Positions 32,754 to 44,894 of a stretch of DNA of 64,000 nt are shown in pieces; the first letter of the stretch is position 1; every line of letters begins with the position of its first letter. Origin of the DNA: Adiantum capillus-veneris. Its lineage: Eukaryota; Streptophyta; Polypodiopsida; Polypodiales; Pteridaceae. The stretch spans positions 60,152,253 through 60,216,252 of the forward strand of contig CM043959.1 of the NCBI GenBank assembly GCA_014529385.2. Reading direction: 5' to 3'. The position numbers and the translations under genes are program-made. Below the pieces are notes generated by a model that searched no databases, was not told the DNA's origin, and was given only the letters and a program-made list of their open reading frames with translations.

Positions 32754-33093
32754 TGTTGGAACTTGCTATACTAAGCTCTAATGAAGGTGTATTAACTTGG
32801 GTGCGTTCCATATTTAGAAGCCCCCCGGCGTCCGAAAATGCATTTTTTTCAAATTTCGGGTACGGGTGCAGTTTTTCGAGACGGTCAAAACTGACGGGTC
32901 GGGTGACCAAAAACTTACTATTTTTGGAAAATTTCCACAAAAATTATTTTAATTCACTTTTGGAAGCTTTATGACATTCTAAACATCATGGCATCGATAG
33001 ATTTTGAAAAACTGCTAAAAAGAGTAACTTTTTCCATTATGATTGTTTCATGGTACAATGGTGTTCTTTTAGCTCGGGGTCAGAGACCTTACA
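32754..33093 (-). repeat. Probable 3' LTR of a deleted gypsy element
   Basis: On the minus strand a purine tract (GGGGAGGA, plus strand 33094-33104) is followed by TGTAAGGTC; 340 bases later the sequence ends ...TTCCAACA. The text just before the tract (TTCTTGAGATGAGGACATCTC) resembles the junction of integrase end and LTR in plant gypsy elements. No partner LTR is found near 34200-34400, so the ends are inferred. Confidence 0.5.
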
Positions 33094-33259
33094 TCCTCCC
33101 CAACGTGAAAAATTTGAGATGTCCTCATCTCAAGAATACATCTGGATAAACTCTATGCTAACTACCTAGGTACATATATCCTTTGTCTAAAGTAAAGACA
33201 TCCTTTGATAATAGAATAGTCTTTAGCTTTATGCGTCTTATTCTGCTGAACTTTGATTA

Positions 33260-34192
33260 GATCCTGGTGCTTGAATTATTGCTCACTAGGATTAGCAATT
33301 GCAACATACAGAGCTTCTCTCTCATCAGCTTCGTCACCCACAGTTGGTTGTCTCACTGCGGCATTAGCGAAAGCTCCGCTTCCTTGTCCTATGTTTCCTC
33401 TTCCTCGGCCTCCTCTTCCGTTTGGTTGACCTCGCCCGCTGACGTTCAGAGGTACATTATTAGCACCGGATGTTTGGGAAATATTTTTTGGACATCAACT
33501 TTTGTAATTTCCATACTCCTGGCACTCAAAGCATCTTATATTGGGAAACTCGGTAGCTGTCGTAGTAGCTACTACGGGATGATGGTCATATGTAGGGTTG
33601 ATTGGTCTGTTACTTCGATTGTCTGGCTTGGCCCTCGTTGACAAATAGTATTGACTATCTTGGGTAGTCCTCTGAATCTCTTTAGCTAACTTTGGCCCTT
33701 AGCAAGGCATCTTGCATGAGTTGCTGGCCTGAGATCTTCTAGTCGGTTGTTCAAGGGGTCGATGAGTCCTTGGCAGAACCGTGCTACTTGCTGTTCCAAT
33801 GTCATCCTAGGAGCATATCTCTGAAGTGTGACGAACTTCGAGTAGTATTCTTCGACGGAAGAAGTCAGTTGTTGTCGAAGTGAGAAAAACTCATTCATCT
33901 TCAAGGCTTTGTCAGCGAGTGGTAAGTATCGCTCCATCATAGCAGCCTTGATGTCTTCCCATGGCTGGGAAGATCCCTTGATATCCAAGTCCCTGCAATG
34001 TTGCTTCCACCATATCTTGGCATCGCCAGACAAGCGGAACATCACAAGCATGGTTTGATTCACAGGTTGGGTTCCTGCAGCTTCGAAATAGTCATCCATA
34101 GCCTCCATCCATATTTCCGCATCTCTTTTCACATTTGCCCCCTCACCCTTAAAGAGTGGAGGCTGGGCTTGCTTAAGAAGGAGCTTCATGCA
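33260..34192 (-). pseudogene. Gypsy gag fragment with decayed zinc knuckle
   Basis: The piece 34189-33686 encodes a Retrotrans_gag domain: MEAMDDYFEAAG, AKIWWKQHCRDLD, WEDIKAAMMERYLP, LRQQLTSSVEEYYSKFVTL and ARFCQGLIDPL. Further on, near 33490-33560, the knuckle reads CFEC, then asparagine where histidine is expected, and a stop before the last cysteine. A Gly-Arg-rich tract lies between. No protease, RT or integrase follows before the probable LTR at 33093, so the element has lost pol. It is a relative of the family A gag at 364-1064. Confidence 0.75.
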
Positions 34193-34379
34193 TTGACGAC
34201 TTTAGATTCCAAGTTACAATATAAAAAAATTCTCCCACGCCACATGACGGCCATTGCAAGCTTGCCATCGTGCGGAAATGCTATGCTCCCAACCATATTC
34301 CGAGCACTCTTAAACACACTAAATATGTGACTCTTGCATGAAATTCTCCATACAGACGTACGACAGCACGACAACGTCA

Positions 34380-36062
34380 ACTAGAGTGAGTCATACTAGA
34401 GTGCTTACGAGGCTTTAAAACTAACCATCTAGGTCATAAGGTTTGAACTTAAGTTCCAGCATCATGAGCTATAGACTGAATGCTCAACTAGAAAGAGTAT
34501 TGCAAGTGTCTTTGTCTCAAGAATATCTTGAGCTGAATCTCAAGCCCCATGAGGTAGAGACTCAATTTAAACCTCTTGGGATACAAAATATTTCAGATAG
34601 TTTCTATGTAGAAAGAGCTCTACTAGAGTGCTCATGAGCATTGAAAATTGAGTGTCCAAGTAATGAGGCTCGAACTTAAGAGCTAGAGACTCAATGCTCA
34701 ACTAGAACGAGTCATAGTCGAGTTCTCATGAGGCTTGAAAACCAAGCGTGGAGGTCAGTCATGAGGCTCGAGCTTAAGTTCGAGCCTCAGGACCTATAGA
34801 TTGAATGCTCAACTAGAAAGAGTAATGCAAGTTTCTTTGTCTCAAGAATCTCTTGAGCTGAATCTCAAGCCACATGAGGTAGAGACTCAATTTAAACCTC
34901 CTGGGATACAAACTCTTTCAAATAGTTTCTATGTAGAAAGACTCGCTCTACTAGAGTGCTCATGAGAATTAAAAATTGAGTGTCCAAGTCATGGGGCTTG
35001 AACTTAAGAGCTAGAGACTCAATGCTCAACTAGAACAAGTCACGAGTGCTCATGAGGCTTGAAAACTAATTGTGGCGGTCATGAGGCTTGAACTTAAGTT
35101 CGAGCCTCAGGAACTATAGACTAAATGCTCAACTAGAAAGAGTATTGCAAGTGTGTTTGTCTCAAGAAGCTCTTGTGCTTAATGTCAAGCCACAGAAGGT
35201 AAAGACTCAATTGAAGCCTCGTGAGAAAAAAACTCTTCCAGATAGTTTATAGGTAGAAAGAGCTCTACTAGAGTGCTTAGGAAAATTGAAAATTGAGTGT
35301 GAAAGTCAGGAGGCTAGAACTTAAGTTTGAGCCCCAGAGATAGAGACTAAATGCTTAACTAGAGGAATCACACTAGAGTGCTCATGAGTCTTGAAAAATA
35401 TATGTCTAGGTCATGAGGCTTGAACTTAAGTTCGAGCCTCATGACCTATAGACTGAATGCTCAACTAGAAAGGTTATTGCAAGTGTCTTTGTCTCAAGAA
35501 TCTCTTGAGCATAATCTTGAGCCACATGAGGTAGAGACTCAGTTCAAACCTCCTGGGATACAAACTCTTCTAGATAGTTTCTAGGTAGAAAGAGCTCTAC
35601 TAGAGTGCTCATGAGCATTTAAAATTGAGTGTCCAAGTCCAGAGGCTTGAACTTAAGAGCTAGAGACTCAATGCTCAACTAGAACGAGTCATAGTTGAGT
35701 GCTCATGAGGCTTGAAAACTAAGTGTTGCAATCATGAGGCTCGAACTTGAGTTCGATCCTCAGAAGCTATAGACCAAAAACTCAACTAGAAAGAGTATTG
35801 CAAGTGTCTTTGTCTCAAGAAGCTCTTGAGCTTAATCTCAAGCCACCTCATGTGCTAGAGACAAACAGTTTCTAGCTCGAATGAATTTTGCTAAAATCAC
35901 TAGCTTAGGAGGCTTGAAAATTGAGTCCCTAGTCCATGAGGCTCAAAATCATATTGGAACCTCAGGAGCTCTACACTGAATGGTCAACTAGAAAGAGTAT
36001 TGCAAGTGTCTTTGTCTCAAGAAGATCTTGAGCTTAAATCTCAAGCCACCTCATGCACGATA
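34380..36062. repeat. Diverged tandem repeat, period about 325 bp, hairpin-based
   Basis: The phrase CTCAACTAGAAAGAGTATTG recurs near 34482, 34808, 35127, 35459, 35782 and 35988, giving periods of about 326, 319, 332, 323 and 206. Each unit contains a near-palindrome with the core CGAACTTAAGTTCG (34763-34788, 35083-35108, 35415-35440, 35736-35761). Units are also internally repetitive, each with a second, shorter copy of the ACTCAATGCTCAACTAGAA phrase. There is no gene. The array continues at 50260-50500 beyond the nested elements. Confidence 0.85.
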
Positions 36063-36418
36063 TGTAAAAAAAGAGGATGCAAGAGAGCTACACAAGACAA
36101 GCACACACCACACAAAGATGGAAAGCTTCTTCTTCTTTTCACAGGAAAGAGAGTACAAAATGACTAAGTGCTAAAACTGAAAAGTAGCACATATGTACAT
36201 GCGGTCACTATGTACATGCGGTCACATATGTACATGCGGTCACTAAGTGTGAAATCGCTATAAGCGTACTAGGCTGGCACTATAAGTGTAGTCCAGATGT
36301 AGAATCACTGACAGAGATCCTCCGTGTCGGTCACCTCACGCGCCAGTGAGTAAATGCCGTAAGCGGCCAAGACCCATAGTGGATGCCAGCTCAAGATGTA
36401 GAGCTCGACATCTCAACA
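36063..36418 (-). repeat. Copia-2 3' LTR
   Basis: Three copies of an ATGTACATGCGGTCAC unit lie near 36191-36243, against two in the 5' LTR, which accounts for the length difference. Confidence 0.93.
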
Positions 36419-36428
36419 GTCCCCCTAG
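36419..36428 (-). other. Copia-2 polypurine tract
   Basis: The minus strand reads CTAGGGGGAC directly before the 3' LTR. Confidence 0.8.
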
Positions 36429-36538
36429 AGATCTGCATGTCGCAGAGTCCAAGCATAGTCTGGAAACGTCAAAGCTTCTCAGCTCCAAGGGCCTTGGTAA
36501 AGATATCCGCTATCTGCTCCTCTGTGCTGACGTAGACC

Positions 36539-37128
36539 TGTGCGCTCCTTGCTGCACTGTTGAAGCAAGGGACTTGCCAATACGCTGTGTGCGAGCCACA
36601 AACGGCTCCAAGCACACAACAAGCCTAAACTAGCAAGCTCAAGAGAGAAAAGGGTGTGTCACTCACCGCTCTACGCTCGCCTTCGTGGTGGATTCCTCGC
36701 CGCGATGAAGAAGAAGCTACAGTCGTGCCGCGCTCAACCGCCTCGCCGCCGTCGTGCCTTCGTAATGCTCGATCGCACACACACTCTCCCTCTCTCTCTC
36801 TCTCACATACACACACACACAAGGAGGTGAAGAAGAAGAAGATGGAGATGGAGATGGAGCAAGAGCACTCTTCTATTGCACAAATGAGAGAATGAGTAAA
36901 AATTAGGTTTAGTTGGCTTTTATAGGAGCTCACCCCATTCACACTTGGGCGCCCATGCTTAGCCAACTAACCCTAGCATGTTCGTGTTAGAGTGCGCCTC
37001 TCATCGGCGATCACTCTACCTTTCCCTATTGGATCGACAAGCCCGGTGCCTGACTCTACTTAAATAAATAATATGGTTACAGTGTCCATCGTAGGCGATA
37101 GGGTGTCCGTGAGCCACGAGGGTTAACA
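36539..37128 (-). repeat. Family B element 3' LTR
   Basis: It is 590 bp long. A CT tract lies near 36786-36806, and TATAAAAG on the minus strand at 36917-36924. Confidence 0.94.
36917..36924 (-). promoter_or_regulatory. TATA box of family B LTR (3' copy; 5' copy at 45263-45270)
   Basis: The minus strand reads TATAAAAG in both LTRs. The GA tract lies about 110 bases downstream in the sense direction. Confidence 0.55.
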
Positions 37129-37141
37129 TTGCCCCCCTTCC
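37129..37141 (-). other. Family B element polypurine tract
   Basis: The minus strand reads GGAAGGGGGGCAA directly before the 3' LTR. Confidence 0.88.
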
Positions 37142-38771
37142 TGATGTAGATTCCGTCCTCGGAAGCTATTGAGTTGAAGCTGGTTCGTCGAGGTGGAAGA
37201 GCATTTGAGATGAATGTCCTTAGCCTTCTTCAGTCATTGCAAAATCAAACAACATTGGCACAGTAATTGCATTCTCTTAAAAAGCATATGCAGTTTTAGG
37301 TAGACACATTGATTGATAAAAGAATTTTAAACAATTTGTTAGCAATGAACATTAAATTGCAATGTAATCAAATGCATAAACAGATGTAAAGGTAGAAAAT
37401 TAAACAAGTCTGGGGTCGCTAATTTGACGGTCGAAAGGCACTAGAGATCAAATATTAATACCATGGGTAAGCTTCTTAATTTTCTCTGGTCAATTAAGTT
37501 GTTTAATCGCGAGAGCCAAGTATTCATGTTCGAGGGCTGACTAGAGGCTATATCTAGAAAACCTTGTAGTTAAGCTACCATAAAAGGAATTTCTCATGAA
37601 ATCATCGCCTGATTGATTACTTTTTCTTTGACCCCCCAAAGTCTTTTCACAGTGATTCAATTATGATGTGTGTGCTTATTTTGTATGCCTTGGGTTTTTT
37701 GCTTTTCAAGGAAAAGCGCCCACACTGGGAACCTCTAGGGCTCTAGTACCATAGGCAATACATGTGAGTGAAGTACCAAATCAAGCTGAGATTTCTCTTC
37801 CAGCTTAAAATTTTACATTGTGGCACTTTGATTTTTTGTTTGTTCCTTTTCAGCATTTTAATTTTGTAACTTTGGGGGGTCATATAACACTGTTACCCTC
37901 CCCAGGCTCATCACATTAGTAAACTCCCTTTATAATGCTTAAGCTAAAGGTCAATAGGGTCAAGCCCACTAGAAAGCCCTAGTACATTTCACACAATGCT
38001 GCCTAAATCGGATTAAGAACCTAAGTAACCATTGCTTATTAGGAAGGCATTCCCCATGGTATTAAGAGAAGATTTCTAATACCTAGCTTGGTCAAACTAG
38101 CTTAGTCGGACTGCTTGATTTTTAAACCTAGACAACTGCTTATGACAAAAGATTACATTGAATTAAATGTTTGATACTAAGACAATGCGCTGAATATTAT
38201 GCTACCAATCACAATCAAAGCAGACAATTATAGATACAAAAAGATAAGGGCAATGCTAATGGACAAGAAACACCTGTTTGTGTCGATGGTCGCGCTTAAG
38301 TTGAAGTGTGAACGAGAGAAAGGTTCCATGAAGGTCCAAATCCTATCAATAGCAACACGCTCCTGTACACAGTAGGAAACAAAAACTATACCTCCAGGAG
38401 GCACATTAGTAGGAAAAGAGATCTTTGCTAATCACTCAACTCTAAAACAGAAACACTCCTATCGTACTAATCTTACCTACCCTCCCTCACTCAAGTGATG
38501 AGGATCAAAGGTGTTTTATGGCATAGGTTTCTGTTTCACTGTACCAAATGTGACATGTGTAGGTCTGAGTCAATGTTTTGACTTTAAATGTGCATACTCG
38601 TTTGCTGATTGCTCTTGCTCTTTATTTATTTTTTTATTATTTTTTTTTGTGAGTATAAAGCTTTATATGTACATTCCCTAAGATCGGAGATTAAGAGGTC
38701 AGGGAGAAAGGTTGAGAGGGAAACAAATGAATGATGACTGTCAGCAAACACTCCCCCCTTCCTTGGGTAGA
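37142..38771 (-). other. Gene-free 3' region of the family B element
   Basis: These 1.6 kb between the last coding piece and the polypurine tract show no RT, integrase or other recognisable protein. The pol genes expected here are absent without a visible scar. Confidence 0.6.
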
Positions 38772-40224
38772 TCATACCATTTGAAATGAGCTTGTCACCC
38801 TTTGAAACCAATTGTTCCAGTTGGTAATAGGTGAGGATTTTTGCCAGTAGTTTTCTATTACCCTAGGTGCCTCGTCAAGTTGCAAGGGTGGTAAGGTACT
38901 CTCCCAGGATCGAACTTGAAGTGGTTCATCAGGTGATTCTTGAACACTGGGAGGTGTGGATTCTTTTGTAGCTTCATGGAGGTCCACTACTATAGATGGA
39001 GGCTGTGTAGAAGCTTTTACCTCTATGGATGTATTACATGATGAGCTAGAAGCTTCATGGGACTCCCCCCTTTCCTGAGCTAGGTGGAACAAATCGTTCT
39101 TTCTTTGGTACCCAAACTAGCTCGGGAGCGGGTGTGTAGCATTCTGTGATTTTTTTCTTTTCATGATCATTGATTCGTTTTGGAGCTACAGGATTGGGCT
39201 CACTTGGGTCAGGTGATAGGTAAGAGCACAATCCACGTTTTGGCACCCAGATTTGATCATTTCCTTGATAGTAGCCTTGGGCTTCCAATAGTCGTTTAGG
39301 GATCCATCGCAACATTTTCTTACTTTTCTTGGAGCGAGTGGTACATTTCTTACAAGGCTTCCGTTTTTTAGCATTAGCTATGGTAACTAAAGAAGCTTTA
39401 GGGACCCACTTGTATGTTTTCTTCCTTACATTAGGATGAGTCTTGTCGGAAGCGATATGCATTGCTTGTAGCATATTTAAGGGTATAGGCATTTCATCCC
39501 CCTCAGGTGTTACCCAGGTCGTCCCCCTATTTCCCCAAGTGTCTATGGTTGATGCTAGGTGGACCCAATCCACATTGTCTGACTCAGTCATCCCAGGTAG
39601 GATATCCATATAAGGAGAATCTTGGCCAATGTCTGTATCCTTCTTACAAGTGTAACAATATTGTAGTGGGGCCGAGTGAACTGTGGTGTCAGAGCGATGA
39701 TCAATAATGGTTTTACTCCCTAAGGGGTGTACCTTACCAGTCACCAAATCCACTCTAAGGACAGAGTCTTGGAATTGAAAATAGACATGATTTTTAGACC
39801 AATCATGAACCATTTGTGCTTCCCTCATGAATGGTCGTCCTAAAATCATTTCATATGACATAAGGTGTTTAGAGAAATCCATTACAATGAACGTATGTCG
39901 TACCTTGTGTCCTAGAACTTTGATCTTAAGATCCTTGAGCATCCCCATAGGTTTGGCTATGGTACCATTTGCCATCTTTACCACAATGTTAGTAACACTG
40001 AGGCGGGGTTTTCCCATGGATTCCCAACAATCTTTTGTAACGATGCTAACTCCCGCACCACCATCAAGAATTCCCTTTATAGTTAATCCCTTGGTAGTGA
40101 TGGGTAGGGTCGCATTAGACTCGTCGCCTTCAAAATACTGCCCTAATTCGTTAATGGGTACCTCGATCACAGACTCGTGTCCATCTAAGTCAAGTGATTG
40201 CACATGATTTTCCTCATCAATCAT
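38772..40224 (-). pseudogene. Family B protease with WVPK-repeat tail
   Basis: The ATG at 40224 opens a 389-residue piece. The protease has GILDGGAGVSIVTK (D54) and MILGRPFMREAQMVHDW (residues 127-142). The following part has YCYTCKKDT, then four tryptophan modules, WVPK or WIPK at residues 273, 307, 326 and 371, in a Lys-rich context that includes CKKC. A frameshift near 39060-39090 leads to a last Ser/Pro-rich piece ending at 38772. Upstream, one base is missing near 40345 compared with the plus-strand copy at 2385-2400, so this piece is out of frame with gag. Confidence 0.8.
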
Positions 40225-40412
40225 AATCGAGTCAGGCCTATTTGGTTGCGAAAACTGCGGTAATCCCGTTCGTAGCTCTCCGTTAAGGAATGCTTGAAGT
40301 GCAAGGAATAACTCAGGATCTCCATACAGCTTTGCTATGATCGTGGTCGGACCTCAGAAGACATGAAGTCCACTAGTTTGGCAACATTCATTGGCGTTTT
40401 GCAGGGTGTAGG

Positions 40413-43400
40413 TCATTGACTAGGAACTGGTGAGGATGGAATCTCATATTCCTCAATGGGATCAGGTATTCCTTCGTTAAACATCCTTTCCAACAAGAAA
40501 GGTGTATGCTCACTTTCTGATGTCCCGTCCTCACTCCCTTCTTGGATGATACTAGATATGGCTAACGGTCTATGGTTCATGTGGGGTGGATGAACTTGCG
40601 TGGGAAACACTGTGTCATGAATTTTGACATGCATGGGTTCTGGTTCTAGTTTCCTTTGAGTCTCCTCCACTAAACCTCTTAGATGTTTCACCTGCTCAAT
40701 CTCGTCTACTGGGTTTGGGTAAGTCCCAATCTTCTTTTTACGATTCTTCCCTTTTTGCCCCTGCGGTTTATCTTGGGGGTCTTGGATTGGATTTGGAAAC
40801 ACTTGTGGTGTTTTTAGAGGCTCTTTATGGTTTTCTCTTATTCGGTTTTCATTTGGTTCCATGTTACGGTTTTCTTTGTCGGTCTTTTCCTTTGTGGTAT
40901 TGGTTCTAGTCTCCATTGTCTCGACTGAATCTGAATCATCCTCGAGGTCATTCATATACACGGGGTCATCTCCTGTTCCTATGTTTGTTTTGGAACTTGG
41001 CTTTGAATTTTCCGTATTCTGCGACTTCTTCCTTCGTGTCTTCTTTTTCTTTGCTTGGATAACTGACGCGGTATCTCTCTCTTCGAGGATATGGCATGGC
41101 CCTTGAAGCATGGACTGTGTAATCGCATAAGCGGGTGCGACGGGTGGTATTGGCGATGTCACACTAGCAATTTCGACCAAATTTAGGGGTGTGATTTTAG
41201 GCGCATTTGGGTTATAGGGGCATTGGGCAATCAAGTGATCTATGCCACAACGATTACATGTGAGTATTGGCATTGCAGACGTGCTCCCTTGATTCATTTG
41301 CATATGTGCAGCATTCTTTTGCAGCCTAATAGGGCACTCCACTGCTCGATGTGGTCCACCACACTTGTAGCATTGAAGAGGTGGCCTCCTAGCCTGGGTG
41401 TTGATATTTTGACCTCTGGATGCGAGAGCAGCAGCTTGATAAACCGGCTTGACTTGCCCCCAACAATCTTCCATGTAGTATATAGGACACTCTTCCAATG
41501 TATCAAGTCCGTAGGCAATACTAGTGTCTATTTCCTCCTCACAGCCATCTGGATAAGCATTAGATGGCTCGCAACCCACTTGGTTCATAGGGGCGACTCT
41601 TGGATGCGGGGGCTGCGGTCCTAGCACAGGAGGTGGTAGCGGTGTAGCTTGTACAACATTTTGAGATCTAGGGACCATGTGTTGCGGTAGTTGCTCAACA
41701 GGTGGAGTAGGCATCAATACAGGAGCTCGAGGCGCATCCGTCCAGGCTACAGGTGGTCTATTTTCCATCATACGTTTGATCATTAAACAATCCTTAGCTT
41801 GGTGACCATACCTACCACATGCGTTGCAAGTTCCATTAAATTTTACTCTAAACGTAGGGCACTCACTAGTGCTATGTGGACCTAAGCAAATGGAACACCA
41901 TTGTTGCTCCCTTCTTGGATACATGTGACTATTTTGAGGGGGTCGATTATCCTTAAGAGACTCTTGGATTGCCTTGGTGAGGTCTGTCAAGAATGTCTCA
42001 AATACCTTTGGCTCATTGGCAATGGGCTTTGCAGTCATGGGTTCATACTCAATGGCTTGTGAGCTAGTGGATCTCGTGTCAGTAGACACCCTCATGCCTG
42101 CTATCATCAAGTTGTCCTCTAATTGGATTGCATTGGCAGTGACATCTTCCCAGGTTGTGATACCTCTAATCACTAGTCCATTATAGATTCCTTCATTCCT
42201 CAACCCTCGAATGAATCGATCAAGCAGTTGGTTATTGTTGAAGCGCTCGTTTACAGGGCAACGAGAGTTTAAGTGCTTTAGACGACTAATGAAGTCCCTT
42301 ACCGACTCTCCTTCCTTACGTTCGGCCTTCTGTAGCTGAGATGCTACACCCCAAAGCACACCTTCTTGTATGTACTCCTTTAGAAACAACCTTCAAAGGG
42401 TAGGGTAGATTGTTTTCTCGTCCACCCTTAGGGTCCTATACCAATCTCCAGCCTTCCCACTTAATGTCAAGCTTAAGGCATTGCACTTATGTAGTTCGTT
42501 GCGTTCCCCTAAGGAATCACATACTTGTTCAAACACTTCAATGTGTTTTCTAGCATCTTCGTCCCCATTGAATTTTTGCGTGAGTTTGGCAATTTGTACT
42601 GCCTTACTTCTAGGCTCTCTATCAGATGTGTGACGCATATTTTCCGCGATAGATCGACCTATGGTTTGAGCAAACGCTGCCAAGTCACCTATGTGAGGAG
42701 GCAGGGCCGGTGGAGGTACTCTTGGAATCATATGTGGGAGAGGGACGGGTGCCGGTCTTGGCATATGTGTGGATGATGCAGGATATGGAACATAACCGGG
42801 CATAGGTCCACTTGGATAAGGGCTAGGGAGCGGCACTCGAGGAGCATGAACAAGTGGTACAATTGGAGGTGTGGGGGCCATGTGCGCATAAGGGGCTAGA
42901 GGCACATATGGTCGAGGCCCCATATTAGGTACTACGACACTAGGTAGTGGCACTGCGCTAACCGTAGATGTCGGTACATTCTTTGTCAGGCTTATCCCTG
43001 GAGTGAGCACTGGGTTTTCCTTAATAGAGGGTTGAGCCAAGTTAGGGAAGCTAAAGTTTTCGCTCGGAGGCTCAGATTGCATAGAGACCCCAGGTGAAAT
43101 GACGTAAGATGGGTCCATGGGACTCATTAGAGGAGTCTCCATTTGTGATAGAGTAGGCTGTTGAGCCTTGCTCGTATCCAGAAATCTCATGGGGCCAGTT
43201 GAGAGTATATTTACCCCTCGGTTTTGCCTTTCTGATTGAATAATGCCATGGATAACATTACAGATCATTTTCTGTTGATCTTCGATGCTCGTGGCACTAG
43301 AGGTGGATTGTACAATCTCTATCCATCCTACATGGTAGGCGTGGCCAGAGTGTAGATCCGTCAACACCTCAGTGTGGAGGTCGTATGTCCAATGATCATT

Positions 43401-43949
43401 AATGAACAATCCTTCTAGAGTCGACGTGTTAACGGTTTCTTGTGAGGTAGAAGCAATGTTGCTCCCCGTGGTTTTACTTGTCACCAACGGTACTCTAGAG
43501 GGAACTTCTGAAGGAGGCAGCTCAACAGGGCCTTCTTGGTAAGAAGTTGGCAGGATATCCACATGGACACTCTTTGGGGGTGTGGGGTCCACATGCGATG
43601 TGAAAGGAGAGTCCACTTCCCCACCCCCTTCGTGTGCTTCATTTGCATCAGGTTCCGAGCGAGTAGCTCTACCTAATGTTTCCATGAAACGGCTAAACAT
43701 ACTAGTACTAGGCTGTGAAGCTTCGGGAGGTGCATGGCCTTCTCTCTCAGTGTTTTGGGTAGGGTATGCTTCCATGATTTCTGAGTCGGAGGAGGAATCA
43801 CTAGCAGCTATTTTAGGGTCTTGGGTGGTGCTACCTTGTGTCCCCGCTGAGGGTCTAGAGCCTATCGTGGATGGGTAATGGGTGTCCGTATAAACAGAGG
43901 CACTACCAATGTGATCGTGCTCTAACACTCGTCCAGAGCGTAAGTGCAT
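40413..43949 (-). pseudogene. Family B gag with four zinc knuckles, one in-frame stop
   Basis: The ATG at 43949 starts MHLRSGRVLEHD. The first 518 residues are Ser/Pro-rich, with a proline-rich middle (PRPYVPLAPY, PALPPHIGDL) and then the start of the gag fold (KFNGDEDARKHIEVFEQV, GKAGDWYRTL). A TGA at 42393-42395 interrupts it and the frame continues in phase: RKEGESVRDFISRLKHL, LLDRFIRGLRNEGIY. Four knuckles follow: CSICLGPHSTSEC, CNACGRYGHQAKDC, CYKCGGPHRAVEC and CNRCGIDHLIAQC. The rest is Lys/Glu-rich and ends at a second TGA near 40413. One or two knuckles are usual, so four is notable. Confidence 0.88.
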
Positions 43950-44872
43950 GTGCTTTTGATACCCTAAGGTGTCAAAAAGCTGCTCTAGGAGGCCTTGTGA
44001 TTAGTTTTTAGCGTGTTTTTTGTTTTTTTGTTTTGCTAGATTTTTTAGAGTGTGTCGTGGAATGGGCCATGTGATAGCTCGAAACGAGCGTATCGGTCAG
44101 AGGGTCGTGCCGTGCTTTACAGCCCTCCGTTTGGTCACTCTATGCCCTCGAAATCCCTAAAACTGTCAATTTCCAGTAGGGAACTAGGCCCAAACTAGAA
44201 AGTCTAAGGGTGCAAGTGGGAAGAGAAAGGAGGAGAGTGGAGGACTTGTCCCACATGCTCTCATTCTCTCTTGAGGGAGTAGGGTATATATATAAGAGTG
44301 AGTCTAGTATATATCATAGGACTGAGGCCTGGGCTTGGGCCTGGGCTTGGGCTTGGGGAAATGATCCCGATCCCGATCTATCTTTTATACAAACCAACCC
44401 GTCCGTTTTAAGAGTCACGTTTTTTATTTTTGAAAAATTTAACCGCCCGCTCACTCGCGTTTTTATTTTCCGTTTTTTTAAAAAAATAAATTTTTTGTTT
44501 TTTTTTTCCAAATTTTTTTTAATTTTTTTTTTTTTAATGCAGAAATGCAGAAAACGCAGAAATTGAAATTGCAGAAAATGCAAAAATCGCAAAAATTGAA
44601 AAAACGCAAGAAATGCTCCTGAAATTGAAAAAGCGCAGAAAATGCAGAAAATTGCAGAAATTGGAACTTGACAGAAAATTAAACGCAGAAAATGCAGAAA
44701 TTGAAAATTAAATGCAGAAAATGCTAACTGTGCAATGCAAACCAGAAAACGTAGAAAACGCAAAAAACAGAAATCTCCACGCAACTACACACACTCCTTC
44801 CCTGCCTTTCCTATGATAGAGATTGCACCACAAGAAAGCGTAAAGTGCTAACCGAGCTTAGTGTAGGGCATA
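43950..44872 (-). other. Leader of the family B element with a GCAGAAAATGCAGAAA minisatellite
   Basis: Between the primer site and gag lies a non-coding leader. At about 44538-44770 a degenerate repeat of GCAGAAAATGCA and GAAATTGAAA units runs for over 200 bp. A GGGCTTGGGCCT run lies at 44327-44357. Long T runs lie near 44480-44536. Confidence 0.7.
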
Positions 44873-44890
44873 TCCCCGGTAGCGGCGCCA
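44873..44890 (-). other. Primer-binding site, tRNA-Asp type with two mismatches
   Basis: The plus strand reads TCCCCGGTAGCGGCGCCA, four bases from the 5' LTR. The giant element has the same site with CAAC in place of TAGC. Confidence 0.8.
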
Positions 44891-44894
44891 AAAA

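Noticed and set aside
34380-36062. CRISPR-like array
   Set aside because: Units are about 325 bp and diverged, with no short repeat-spacer alternation, and the DNA is plant.
40413-43949. Programmed stop-codon readthrough in gag of family B
   Set aside because: A single TGA in phase could suggest it, but a one-base frameshift and a further TGA downstream point to ordinary decay.
44314-44784. 156-residue Phe-rich minus-strand frame
   Set aside because: It is produced by the GCAGAAAATGCA minisatellite and T runs in the leader of the family B element.
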